Assembly (NCBI GenBank): GCA_026014805.1
Contig: JAOZHR010000029.1
Span: 1 to 64,000, forward strand
Direction: 5' to 3'
Source: Candidatus Bathyarchaeota archaeon
GTDB taxonomy: Archaea > Thermoproteota > Bathyarchaeia > Bathyarchaeales > SOJC01
Length of the DNA stretch: 64,000 nucleotides
Every line of letters begins with the position of its first letter. Position 1 is the stretch's first letter. A program made the translations under genes and the position numbers. Positions 8,968-17,618 of the stretch are shown here, in pieces. The notes beneath the pieces were generated by a model that ran no database searches, was not told the DNA's origin, and saw only the letters and a program-made list of their open reading frames with translations.

Positions 8968-10734
8968 TTGAAGTTCTCTCAGATAGCGGATTGCTATGAA
9001 AAAATTGATGCCACAACCAAAAGACTTGAGATGACTGATTATCTGGTGGAACTTCTTAAGCTCACCGCGAAAGACATTATAGACAAAGTTGTTTACCTTA
9101 CACAGGGAAAATTATACCCTGACTTTGTTGACATTCAGACAGGCATAGCTGAAAAGCTGGCTATTCAAGCTGTTGCAAAGGCGACAGGCAAAAGTGAGAA
9201 AGAAACCGGGGAAGACCTTGCGAAAACAGGAGACATAGGTGAAACTGCCCAAAAATTTCTTGCAAAAAAAACTCAAGCAACACTCTTCAAAGGAACGCCC
9301 TTAACAGTTGAAAAAGTTTACGATACACTCGACAGGATGGCGAGGACATCCGGCACAGGTTCAATGGACAGAAAGCTGAGCCTTCTCGCAGGGCTGTTGA
9401 CAAGTGCTACTCCAAAAGAGGCAAAATACATCATAAGAACAGTGACCGGAAGCCTCAGACTAGGAATCGCTGACATGACCGTTTTAGACGCATTAGCAAT
9501 CGCCTATGGAGGCGGTAAGGAGGCAAGAGACGCATTAGAAAGAGCCTACAACATTTCTTCAGATCTTGGAAAGGTAGCCAAGATAGTTGCAAAGAAAGGG
9601 ATAAAGGGCATTGAAAAAATTAAGGTGTCGCTTGGAAAACCTATACGCCCAATGCTCGCAGAACGACTGGGTTCACCTGAAGAAATCTTAGAGAAGCTTA
9701 ACGGTAAATGTATGGCAGAGTTCAAGTATGACGGGGAGCGCGTGCAAGCTCACAAACAAGGAGAGCAAGTTACTTTGTTTTCACGACGCCTAGAGAACAT
9801 CACAAATCAGTATCCCGATGCTGTAGAGCTTTTCAAGAAACATGTCAAGGCAAAAAACGCTATCATTGAGGCGGAATGTGTTGCCGTGGACTCAGACACT
9901 GGCGAAATGAAGCCCTTCCAGGAATTGATGCATCGCAGACGGAAATATGGCATCAAAGAGGCAATGGAAGAATATCCTGTTTCGCTTTTCATGTTTGACG
10001 TGTTATATGCCGACGGAGAAGACTATACTTTGAAACCTTATTCGGCTAGGCACAGAAAACTTGAGCAGATAATCAAAGAGAACACCCGCGCGAAAACTGC
10101 AGAGTCTCTCATCGTAGACAACGCTGAAGATATGGAAAAGTTCTTTCAAAAAGCCGTGGAAAGTGGTTGCGAAGGGCTCATGTGTAAATCAATAGCCAAA
10201 GACTCGATCTATCAGGCGGGTGCGAGAGGGTGGATGTGGATAAAATATAAGCGGGATTACAAAAGCGAAATGACCGACACCGTGGACCTAGTAGTCGTAG
10301 GAGCTTTTCACGGTAGAGGAAAACGTGCAGGAACATATGGAGCATTACTCTTAACGGCTTATAACCCTGACAAAGACACGTTTGAAACAGTAACAAAATG
10401 CGGAACCGGCTTTACCGATGAAGACTTGAAGAGACTACCGAAAATAATGGAGAAACATAAGATTCCTCACAAGCATCCGAGGGTGCAGTCGATGCTTGAA
10501 GCAGATGTATGGTTTGAACCCGCTGTTGTGATTGAGGTTCTCGGAGCAGAAATTACGTTAAGCCCAGTTCACACATGTGCGATAGATGCGATTCGTAAAG
10601 AAAGCGGGTTGGCTATAAGATTTCCCCGATTCACTGGAAACTACAGATTTGACAAGTCCGCAGAAGATGCGACAACAGATAAGGAAATAGTGAAAACTTA
10701 TAGAAACCAGTTAAAGAAACTGGGTGAAAGCTAA
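8968..10734 (+). CDS. lig: ATP-dependent DNA ligase (archaeal type)
   Basis: The replicative/repair ligase, 588 residues, normal for archaea. An N-terminal DNA-binding domain (1-220) is followed by the adenylation domain with KYDGERVQ (catalytic Lys about 253), a SRRLENIT motif, CEGLMCK (motif IV) and WIKYKRDY (motif V), then the OB-fold. The TTG start is supported by AGAGGA eight bases upstream. It joins NAD-independent nick sealing to the other repair genes in the window. Confidence 0.96.
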   Translation: MKFSQIADCYEKIDATTKRLEMTDYLVELLKLTAKDIIDKVVYLTQGKLYPDFVDIQTGIAEKLAIQAVAKATGKSEKETGEDLAKTGDIGETAQKFLAKKTQATLFKGTPLTVEKVYDTLDRMARTSGTGSMDRKLSLLAGLLTSATPKEAKYIIRTVTGSLRLGIADMTVLDALAIAYGGGKEARDALERAYNISSDLGKVAKIVAKKGIKGIEKIKVSLGKPIRPMLAERLGSPEEILEKLNGKCMAEFKYDGERVQAHKQGEQVTLFSRRLENITNQYPDAVELFKKHVKAKNAIIEAECVAVDSDTGEMKPFQELMHRRRKYGIKEAMEEYPVSLFMFDVLYADGEDYTLKPYSARHRKLEQIIKENTRAKTAESLIVDNAEDMEKFFQKAVESGCEGLMCKSIAKDSIYQAGARGWMWIKYKRDYKSEMTDTVDLVVVGAFHGRGKRAGTYGALLLTAYNPDKDTFETVTKCGTGFTDEDLKRLPKIMEKHKIPHKHPRVQSMLEADVWFEPAVVIEVLGAEITLSPVHTCAIDAIRKESGLAIRFPRFTGNYRFDKSAEDATTDKEIVKTYRNQLKKLGES

Positions 10735-10812
10735 AATTTCTATGCGCGTTGGAGAAAGTTAAAGAATTTCGAAAGATATATGATATCTTAGATACTTGCC
10801 TTTAATTAGGCT

Positions 10813-11751
10813 GTGGTGTCAATGGCAAATAGACAGAAACGCAAGACAGGTAAAAAGGGTTTAAACAGAAAATTATTAACTGGTGTTGTTCTGATCACTA
10901 CTACTCTTTTGGCTATTTTTGTCGTATATTTCCTATTTTTTCAGCATCACACAGAAAATTGGACAGCCGTCATAATAGACCAACTAGTTGTGCAAGAAGA
11001 ATTGGCAAACCAAATTTTTAATGCTAATTGCACTTCAATACTGAACGCTTCAGGGTTTGATGTGAAATACTATTCCGGTAGCGATGTCAATGTGAAGTTT
11101 TACAAAGATCTTCCTTCTAAAGGCGGCAAAATAACAATTCTGAGGGCTCACTCAGCAGTAAGAGATAACACAGATTGGGTTGATCTGTTCACGAGTGAGA
11201 GCTTTAGTAAAGACCGACATACTGATTTAGCGAGTGATAGGCAGATCAGTAAGGCTCAGATGTATTCGTCTGATGAATGGTATTTTGCCATTGGTCCTAC
11301 GTTTGTAGATCGAAGCATGACCGGATTGTTTGACAGCAATTGCGTAATTATTTTGATGGGATGCAATAGTCTTAACGAGACGACTATGGCAGAAGCATTA
11401 GTCGGAAGAGGCGCTAAAGTTGTTATAGGGTGGACTAGTTGGGTAGAAGCGAGCTATACTGACTCCTTTACTATACAACTGCTTCAACGTTTACTCGCTG
11501 AGAATCCCGAGACCATTAAAGGTGCTATAAGCAAGATAAATCACCAAATAGAACTCTATCATCCAAATCGTTACAACACAACACTGACTTACTATCCAAC
11601 ATCAGATGAAGCTGCGAGCCACATTATTCCAACGAGAAACAATGAAATATCTCCGGGTTTTATAGGAGAATTATTCCAAATTTTGCTCTTTACTACTTTG
11701 GCAAAACGGAAATGTGACGTGCAGATGGCCTCTTTAGTTGAGGCGAAATGA
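10813..11751 (+). CDS. Membrane-anchored CHAT/caspase-like cysteine peptidase
   Basis: A 312-residue protein with a basic cytoplasmic N-terminus, one membrane segment (about 22-44) and an extracytoplasmic domain. That domain shows the clan CD pattern: a hydrophobic strand ending in ILRAHSAV (His113) and a second ending in VIILMGCNSLNE (Cys184). After it comes MAEALVGRGAKVVIGWTSW, closely resembling the CHAT sequence after the catalytic Cys. The start is GTG at 10813 or ATG at 10822. The peptidase assignment is inference from the His/Cys motif pair. No neighbour suggests a substrate. Confidence 0.6.
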   Translation: MVSMANRQKRKTGKKGLNRKLLTGVVLITTTLLAIFVVYFLFFQHHTENWTAVIIDQLVVQEELANQIFNANCTSILNASGFDVKYYSGSDVNVKFYKDLPSKGGKITILRAHSAVRDNTDWVDLFTSESFSKDRHTDLASDRQISKAQMYSSDEWYFAIGPTFVDRSMTGLFDSNCVIILMGCNSLNETTMAEALVGRGAKVVIGWTSWVEASYTDSFTIQLLQRLLAENPETIKGAISKINHQIELYHPNRYNTTLTYYPTSDEAASHIIPTRNNEISPGFIGELFQILLFTTLAKRKCDVQMASLVEAK

Positions 11752-11756
11752 TCTGT

Positions 11757-12188
11757 TTATTCTTTGACTCGAGTCTCTACAGTTCCTTGCGACTGCGTTT
11801 TCCCGAACATTATTCGAGTGGGTTTGGGTTTCGTGAAGGTTGCTGGAGTTGAAGGTGGATGTGGGCTTTTGAGGTTTTCGCAATGCTTTGAGACAATTAG
11901 GTAAAGTCGGTCTCTGAGGTCTATTCCTATTGGTTTTAATTCCTCGAGTTGTTTGATTTTGCTGGCTAAAATGTTGTCTTCTAGTGTTTCAGTAATCCAC
12001 TTTTCAAAATCCTTTCTGTAAAGGTGAAACTCCAAAGATTTGATGTCTATATCTAGAATTTTCTTGACAAACTCTTCTAAAGACGCGGCACTTTCTCCAG
12101 TATAGTTTCCTATTGAGGTGAAGAAGTAAAAGGCCTTATCTCTGGGAAGGGGTCTTAGAATTCTGGGTGTTTTGGGTTCATTCAACAT
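11757..12188 (-). CDS. DUF5752-like protein
   Basis: A 143-residue soluble protein. The core segment (AFYFFTSIGNYTGESAASLEEF, read in parts) and KSLEFHLYRKDFEKWI resemble the archaeal DUF5752 group as I remember it. A Pro/Thr-rich tail follows from about residue 107. No catalytic motif is evident. It converges on the CHAT-like gene, with only five bases between the two stops. Confidence 0.6.
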   Translation of the reverse strand: MLNEPKTPRILRPLPRDKAFYFFTSIGNYTGESAASLEEFVKKILDIDIKSLEFHLYRKDFEKWITETLEDNILASKIKQLEELKPIGIDLRDRLYLIVSKHCENLKSPHPPSTPATFTKPKPTRIMFGKTQSQGTVETRVKE

Positions 12189-12457
12189 GATTTTTCACCA
12201 TTAATCATTTTACTCTATTTATAGATGGGTTTCAAGATTTAAAACTTAGGTTTGCGAAAAGCCGTAACTGCTTATTTTTGAGTCAAAATGTGTTTGTCGT
12301 TCTTTTGGAACGGTATTGTCGTAAGTGTGTATGTGCGACGTTTCTAGTGCTCCAGATTTCATTTTACTCCAAACAGGCAACTAATACACTCCAGATATGA
12401 ATTGATAATATTTAATGCTAGAATTAAAGGTGATTAAGGGTTGTAATAGGAGAATTT

Positions 12458-12568
12458 GTGACATTTATTGAAGGTTATTGGAGGTTAGAATGGTGGTGGT
12501 TCTTGGTTTGTGCGTATTTTGCTTATTCGGAAGGCGTAAGTTTTATTAAGTATTGCGACAGACGATAA
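12458..12568 (+). CDS. Possible 36-residue Trp-rich small membrane peptide
   Basis: A GTG-started ORF with AGGAG seven bases upstream. It encodes one hydrophobic stretch containing RLEWWWFLVCAYFAYS and ends just before the coiled-coil gene. A second, shorter ORF (ATG 12490 to 12549, 19 residues) overlaps it in another frame and has its own GGAGG site, so at most one is likely real. The rest of 12189-12577 is AT-rich with no other gene that I can support. Confidence 0.25.
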   Translation: MTFIEGYWRLEWWWFLVCAYFAYSEGVSFIKYCDRR

Positions 12569-12577
12569 TTTGGAGCC

Positions 12578-12916
12578 GTGTTAAGGAAAATGGGCAGTAC
12601 TTCAGAACGAGAATACAGAAAGAAATTGAACAAAATGCAAGAAAAACTGAACAAACGAGCAAAAGACGTCCGCAACAACGTTAGCAAAATTGAAAAAATA
12701 AAGCTAGATTCTCTCAAGAAAACAGAAGAAATGAGGCGCTCTATAGACAAGGAAATAGACAAAATAGAAAGAGACATCGTAAAATCGAAAGATTTGGCAC
12801 CAGAATCCAAACAAAGATTACACTCAGAAATAGTTCTGCTAAAAAATAAGACTGAAGACAACTACGCCAAATTAAGAAGGAAAATTGCTGAAACCATAGT
12901 GCCTATCGCGGCGTAA
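12578..12916 (+). CDS. Small coiled-coil protein
   Basis: A highly charged, almost entirely helical protein (112 residues from GTG 12578, or 108 from ATG 12590). Heptad-like spacing runs through it (KKLNKMQEKLNKRAKDV, EEMRRSIDKEIDKIERDI). It lacks signal, membrane and enzyme motifs. Charge and repetitiveness suggest a structural or nucleoid-associated role, but nothing specific can be said. Confidence 0.6.
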   Translation: MLRKMGSTSEREYRKKLNKMQEKLNKRAKDVRNNVSKIEKIKLDSLKKTEEMRRSIDKEIDKIERDIVKSKDLAPESKQRLHSEIVLLKNKTEDNYAKLRRKIAETIVPIAA

Positions 12917-13207
12917 TATCGCTAGATCTACCTTTATGAAGCAATATTACAATTGCTGTTCAAGACAAAACTGTGCCAAAAGGTTTTAGAGAATCTTATT
13001 TCGTCAAGTAGCTTATCCAAGCATCTGGGTTTTGATATTTTACCTCCAAGTGGTTTTTCCAGAATGCCCTTGCCAAAGTAATGAAATCTTTCGATGATAA
13101 CTTGTTGCTCATATCTTGACACTGGATAAATAATACAGTTTTTGGAATTTAAGTCAAATTGTTGTTTTCCTAATATTACGAAAACTGAAATATGTTGTGG
13201 CTAGAAC
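12917..13207 (+). other. Gene-poor stretch before integrase remnant
   Basis: About 290 bases of AT-rich DNA. A minus-strand frame of 62 codons (12934-13122) exists but has no recognisable family or convincing ribosome site. I see no RNA gene or repeat. It adjoins an integrase remnant and may be decayed element DNA. Confidence 0.4.
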
Positions 13208-13441
13208 CCGAAAGCAACTATGGAATACCACAAAACCAAAGACATTCTTTATGTTAAGAAACTTCTTGGACACAAACGTATCGAAAGCACAATGCTTTAC
13301 ACACAGCTCATAGATTTTTCAGAACACGAATACAATTGCAAAGTGGCAGAGAATGTTGAGGAAGCTAAGAAGTTGGTTGAGGCAGGCTTTGAGTTTGTAA
13401 CCGATTTTGATGCATACAAACTCTTTAGAAAACGGAAGTAG
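13208..13441 (+). pseudogene. C-terminal remnant of a tyrosine recombinase
   Basis: After an in-frame TAG (13205) the frame reads KATMEYHKTKDILYVKKLLG, then HKRIESTMLYTQL. This is the end of the tyrosine-recombinase catalytic domain with the LGH motif and the Tyr nucleophile. The N-terminal domain, Arg I and the HxxR motif are absent. The tail (AKKLVEAGFEFVTD, then FRKRK at the stop) is a C-terminal extension that recurs in the remnant ending at 36501. Confidence 0.75.
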
Positions 13442-13493
13442 GCCATTACCCCTAATTGCGCAAAACTTGATGTAATTCCTTTAATAGGAGAAA

Positions 13494-15578
13494 ATGTGTT
13501 TCTATCTACTGCTACAAGAAGGCCTCACAACAATGTTGATTCATGAAGTAATCCTCGAAAACTTCATGTCCTACGAATACGCCAGAATACCCCTTAAATC
13601 AGGCGTAAACGTGATTTGTGGGCCAAATGGCGCAGGAAAGTCATCCATACTCTTAGGCATCTCAGTAGCATTAGGTCAATCTTACACTGAACGCTCGAGA
13701 AAACTAAGCAACCTCATAAGATGGGGAAAAGATCAGGCACGAGTAACAATTGTCTTAGACAATTCTCTGAGAAAAGGCAAGCGCCCAGTTAAGAGATTTA
13801 ACAAAGACCAAATCTTCCTAACTCGCGGATTAAGGCGTGATGGAAAGTATTGGTTTGAATTCGATAATCGTGCTGCAACAAAGAAAGAAGTTGAAAGACT
13901 GCTGGCGAAATTCAACGTAGAACCCGACAACCTCTTGATTATTATGCATCAAAACATGACTGAACAGTTTACAGTTCTCTCCCCTCAGGAAAAACTTGGA
14001 ATAGTTGAAGCAGCTGTTGGCTTAGAACTTTACCGAAGAAACGTCTGGCAAGCAAGAAAAAAGTTAAGCCACATATTAAGCGAAGAAGAGTCGGTAAGCA
14101 AGCTTCTCGAATCAGCTGAACAAACGCTGAACTACTGGCGCGAACAATATGACCGCTACCAGCAAAAAAAACAACTGCAGATAAAAAGGCGATTTCTTGA
14201 AAGGGAACTTGCGTGGGCAGAAGCCTTGAAAAAAGAGACGTCCATGGACGAACTGGAAAATCTGCTTAAAACAGAGGAAAGGGAACTCCAGCAAATCGAA
14301 AACAAAACAGAAACATTGCAGGTTACACTTGACGAGCTGCAATTAAGGCTGGAACAAGCAAAATCACAGTGGCAAAAACTCTTTCAGGAACGCCTATCAA
14401 TAGAAACAGAAAAAGTGAAAAACGAAGCTTTCATTTCGTTAAGAACTCAAGCCCTAGAAGAAATGAGCCAACTATTGGAAAACAACTGCGAAAAAATAGG
14501 CGAATGCATAGCCATGGTTGAGCAGCTGGAAACATCAATCAGCACACAACAAAATCCAAACGACTACATGAAAAAACTTGCAGAGATAAAAATAATATAC
14601 AAAAATCTTGAAAACATGTGGATCCAACAGCATAGTCAAAAGAGCGAAAACCTGAAAGAACAAAAGGAAATCTGCAATGAACAGCTTGAAAAAACCGACA
14701 AACATCTTTTAGAAACACGAATGAAGACAGAATTTGCTACAAAAGAAATTGAAGACCACACTAACCAAATCATAGACTCGAAAATTGACGCTGCCCTATT
14801 AAACTACAGGAAACGGAACATCGAAAAACATCTTCAAAAGCTTCGCAGAGAATTGAAAACCAAAACAAGGGAATATGAAGAAGCTGTAGAAAAGGCAAAA
14901 AAAACTGGCTCCAGAATAGCGTCAACAAAACATGTTAATGAAATTCTAGACGAAATTCGGTTGACTGATGGTTATCTTGTAGCCCTTGGAGACGTTTCAG
15001 AAGACATCGAACGCATGTATGAGTCCTACTCCAAACTCTACCTAGACCTAAAAGAAAAAGCACGAACAGTAGCAGAAAACAGAGAAAAAACCTTGGAAGA
15101 AGTTAATACTCGAATAGAAGCATGGCACACAGTCATGCAAAGTCTCCTTGACCACGTAGGTCTTCAATACCAGAGAATTTTGTCGCAAGCTCAAGCTACA
15201 AGTGAGATTCATTTGATCAATGGCCATGATATAGAAGCCGCTGGGCTAGAAGTGCTTGTAGGCTTTAGAGGCGCCCAACCAGTCCCATTGGACGCCTACA
15301 CTCAGAGCGGAGGGGAAAGAAGCATGGCTACCATGAGCTTTCTCTTAGCTTTACAGCAGCATGTGCAGTCTCCTTTCCGCGCAATTGACGAATATGACGT
15401 CCACATGGACCCGAAAAACCGTGAAATAATAGCTAATCTTCTCATAGAATCAGTCAAGGGCTTAAACTCGCAGTATTTAATAATAACGCCAAGCCAAATC
15501 ACCTTTGCGATACAAGACATCCACATCATAACAGTGCAGAATGTTGAAGGCGCATCTAGAGTGAAAGAGGCTGTCTAG
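13494..15578 (+). CDS. SMC5-like, hingeless SMC/Rad50-superfamily ATPase
   Basis: An ABC-type chromosome ATPase. Walker A is CGPNGAGKSS (42-51) in the N-terminal head. Coiled coil runs from about 190 to 560. The C-terminal head has the signature QSGGERSMATMSFLLALQ (604 on) and Walker B FRAIDEYDVHMDP (628 on). QSGGERS, 'FR-x-x-DE' and 'MDP' match eukaryotic SMC5 far better than Rad50 (LSGGE, LDEPT). There is neither a CxxC zinc hook nor a globular hinge; at 694 residues it is Rad50-sized. Start: ATG 13494 follows TAGGAG closely; ATG 13533 (Met14, MLIHEVILENFMSYE) fits the family N-terminus better. The next gene starts at the base after the stop. The DNA-loop or tethering role is inferred. Confidence 0.85.
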   Translation: MCFYLLLQEGLTTMLIHEVILENFMSYEYARIPLKSGVNVICGPNGAGKSSILLGISVALGQSYTERSRKLSNLIRWGKDQARVTIVLDNSLRKGKRPVKRFNKDQIFLTRGLRRDGKYWFEFDNRAATKKEVERLLAKFNVEPDNLLIIMHQNMTEQFTVLSPQEKLGIVEAAVGLELYRRNVWQARKKLSHILSEEESVSKLLESAEQTLNYWREQYDRYQQKKQLQIKRRFLERELAWAEALKKETSMDELENLLKTEERELQQIENKTETLQVTLDELQLRLEQAKSQWQKLFQERLSIETEKVKNEAFISLRTQALEEMSQLLENNCEKIGECIAMVEQLETSISTQQNPNDYMKKLAEIKIIYKNLENMWIQQHSQKSENLKEQKEICNEQLEKTDKHLLETRMKTEFATKEIEDHTNQIIDSKIDAALLNYRKRNIEKHLQKLRRELKTKTREYEEAVEKAKKTGSRIASTKHVNEILDEIRLTDGYLVALGDVSEDIERMYESYSKLYLDLKEKARTVAENREKTLEEVNTRIEAWHTVMQSLLDHVGLQYQRILSQAQATSEIHLINGHDIEAAGLEVLVGFRGAQPVPLDAYTQSGGERSMATMSFLLALQQHVQSPFRAIDEYDVHMDPKNREIIANLLIESVKGLNSQYLIITPSQITFAIQDIHIITVQNVEGASRVKEAV

Positions 15579-16397
15579 TTGTCAACAAAAAGGCAAAAGA
15601 AACGGCTGGGCAGAGAGCATCTTCAACGCATCATCGATTCATGCCGCTCAGTTGAAGAGAGGGGACTAGACCCATTTCTAGTGGACGTAGACCACGTACT
15701 TACAATCATCCACGAGTATTTTCCAGAATGGGAAAACCCAGAAGAACTCTGCCTAGACGCAGAGGCTATACACGAATTAGCCTCGGCCATTAAGCATCAA
15801 AGCGAATGGATTAAACACCGCTCGACATCACTTTACACAGATCCATTCCTAATAGAAGAAAAGCTTCGAAAACTGTCAAAAGAAGAAATTGGCACAATAT
15901 TCCTCAAAAGTTGGCACCCAATAGTGGAACTCGAACAAATTTCGCCCCACAGCCTAATGGAGGCAACCAAATACTGGCAAAATCTAATTCCACTTAACGA
16001 AAGATGGCAAGAAACAGCAGGGCTACAGGCAGAAACTGGAACCACAACACGCGAAGAACTACTGAAACAGCATATCATAACTGAAAAAGAGTTTTCCAAA
16101 GAACTGGAAATGTTCTGGCAAGAACTCAAACAAAAAACGATGGGTGAAGAGAAAATCGATTACTGGGATTTTATAGGCGCCAAAACCTATGAAGAAACAG
16201 TCAGACGTGCATACATGACAAGTTTTCTCGTTACATATGGTTACGCAACGCTGGAGGTAGACAGGTTAGAAGAAATGGTCTACATTAGGTCCTACAAAAC
16301 TCCCATTCCCACAGTGGGCAATAAGCAGGCGATTTCTCTGCCTATCCCAGTAAGCGTTGAAGACTGGAAAAATTGGATGGAAGGTGTGAAAGATTGA
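15579..16397 (+). CDS. Helical partner of the SMC5-like ATPase (candidate kleisin)
   Basis: A 272-residue protein of no family I recognise. A TTG start directly abuts the stop of the ATPase gene, so translation is probably coupled. The first 200 residues are mainly helical with many Trp and Glu. The last 90 (RRAYMTSFLVTYGYATLEVD onward) look like a small alpha/beta domain, possibly a winged helix. Size, position and a helix-linker-domain layout fit a kleisin-type bridging subunit (compare ScpA or Nse4). This is inference from context; no kleisin motif is firm. Confidence 0.55.
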   Translation: MSTKRQKKRLGREHLQRIIDSCRSVEERGLDPFLVDVDHVLTIIHEYFPEWENPEELCLDAEAIHELASAIKHQSEWIKHRSTSLYTDPFLIEEKLRKLSKEEIGTIFLKSWHPIVELEQISPHSLMEATKYWQNLIPLNERWQETAGLQAETGTTTREELLKQHIITEKEFSKELEMFWQELKQKTMGEEKIDYWDFIGAKTYEETVRRAYMTSFLVTYGYATLEVDRLEEMVYIRSYKTPIPTVGNKQAISLPIPVSVEDWKNWMEGVKD

Positions 16398-16945
16398 AGA
16401 AGAAAACCTATTACGCCACCAAAGTAAAACAAGCTACTCACCTGCTTTTTTTTAAACGTCACAGAAAGCCTGGAGTAAAAGGCTGGGAGTTAAGGAAAAG
16501 ATTAGGAGTAGACTATCCAAAAATCATGGCTTTACTAAATAGCCATCTTGGAAATCTAGACCTGCAGGTGAAGACTGTTTTCGAAGAGACAAAGCCACCA
16601 GAGAAACCAACTAGGACGCAGTTGGATGGAGCACGATTCTACGTAACTCTGCGCGGAGGGCTTACGCCAAAGGAGACAAAGATGATGGGGTGGCGCATTG
16701 ATGACATAGCAGGCTTGGCCGTAACTATTTCCACAATAATAGCGAAGAAAGGGAAGGCCTCCAGAGAGGAGGTGGAGATGCTTTTGCGGGATAAACTGCC
16801 AGGTTGGAGAGTTGATGCTAATATAGACCGTTATATGCGAGCAGGCTACGTAGATCAAGACGAGAAGGGACAGCTTTACCTAGATTGGCGGACTAGAGCA
16901 GAAATAGACGAGAAAACTTTGATAGATTCTCTAATTGCGAAATAA
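16394..16945 (+). CDS. Tandem winged-helix partner (candidate KITE/Nse1-3-like)
   Basis: A protein of about 183 residues starting at a TTG whose bases form a TTGA overlap with the previous stop; GGAAGGTG lies seven bases upstream. It has two winged-helix-like units. The first (about 25-75) is GVKGWELRKRLGVDYPKI plus wing. The second (about 100-170) contains ISTIIAKKGKASREEVEMLL, then GYVDQDEKGQLYL as wing. Tandem winged helices are the build of KITE subunits (ScpB, MukE, Nse1/Nse3), which bind kleisins in SMC complexes. The third place in the SMC5-like operon fits that role. Confidence 0.6.
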   Translation: MKKKTYYATKVKQATHLLFFKRHRKPGVKGWELRKRLGVDYPKIMALLNSHLGNLDLQVKTVFEETKPPEKPTRTQLDGARFYVTLRGGLTPKETKMMGWRIDDIAGLAVTISTIIAKKGKASREEVEMLLRDKLPGWRVDANIDRYMRAGYVDQDEKGQLYLDWRTRAEIDEKTLIDSLIAK

Positions 16946-17014
16946 AGCTCTTCTACGCACAATTGAGTTCCATACTATAAAAAACGCATAGGTGTTCCTA
17001 GAAACAAAGCAGGT

Positions 17015-17203
17015 TTATTGACGGAAAAGAAAGTTGATAGACTCAAATTCTCTGATAAAAGTCAAACCTTTTGGAGTTGTTTTGTATACTCCATTATTGT
17101 TAACAATCATGCCACTTCTGTTTAGAAGCTCCAAATAAAGCTTCAGTTGAGAATGGCTCAGCCTTGCTTTGTACATTATATGTGTTTTCTTCTCTCCTTC
17201 CAT
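17015..17203 (-). CDS. ArnR1-like winged-helix protein, start unclear
   Basis: The 62 residues from ATG 17203 contain HIMYKARLSHSQLKLYLELL and a GVYKTTPKGLTFI wing, typical of the archaeal ArnR1-like HTH (HTH_45) group. In the same frame the family's usual first helix, RRDRHDIIAEILKTA, lies upstream of that ATG (to about 17250), and the frame is open to 17344. No ATG, GTG or TTG occurs in that extension, yet GGAGG at 17335-17339 precedes an ATC at 17326 with ideal spacing. Either an unusual start is used or the gene has lost its start codon. Confidence 0.6.
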   Translation of the reverse strand: MEGEKKTHIMYKARLSHSQLKLYLELLNRSGMIVNNNGVYKTTPKGLTFIREFESINFLFRQ

Positions 17204-17524
17204 AGCAGTCTTCAGAATCTCCGCGATTATATCGTGACGGTCTCTTCTAAGCGACAGTTCAAGTGGTCTCTCTCCAAAATTTTCTGAAATTAATGCTTCG
17301 CTTTTTCCTCGGAGTTCTTCGACGATGGAGACAACCTCCTTTCTCTACCACTATTCAGCTTAATGTTTCCAAAAAAAAATCCGCCGAGTGTGTAATAAGG
17401 CTTCGTGTCAACTAGTCAATATCATCCGTTGAACCGACTAAAACTTAGGACTTTCCTATGTATTATTAATACATGCATGAAAGTGCGAAAGCAGCCACGC
17501 TTCTTCCAGAAATGGCATCAATAG

Positions 17525-17618
17525 GAGCGCACACTGCGCTAGATTGAGCCTAGCAATCCTGTCTTATATGCGCGTGCAGGAACAAGAACGTAAAATCCCA
17601 AACCAAAGGATTGCTAGG
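17525..17618. ncRNA. Structured intergenic element, possible small RNA
   Basis: Two perfect hairpins lie together. One is AGCGCA/TGCGCT with a 3-base loop (17526-17540). The other is a 12-base inverted repeat, CCTAGCAATCCT (17549-17560) and AGGATTGCTAGG (17607-17618), spaced by 46 bases. A TATTAATA box sits about 60 bases upstream on the plus strand. The right arm overlaps the stop of the minus-strand membrane gene, so it could instead act as that gene's terminator. The rest of 17204-17524 holds the HTH leader and nothing else that I can support. Confidence 0.35.

Noticed and set aside
12934-13122. 62-codon minus-strand ORF
   Set aside because: No family, weak start context, and it lies in decayed DNA beside an integrase remnant.
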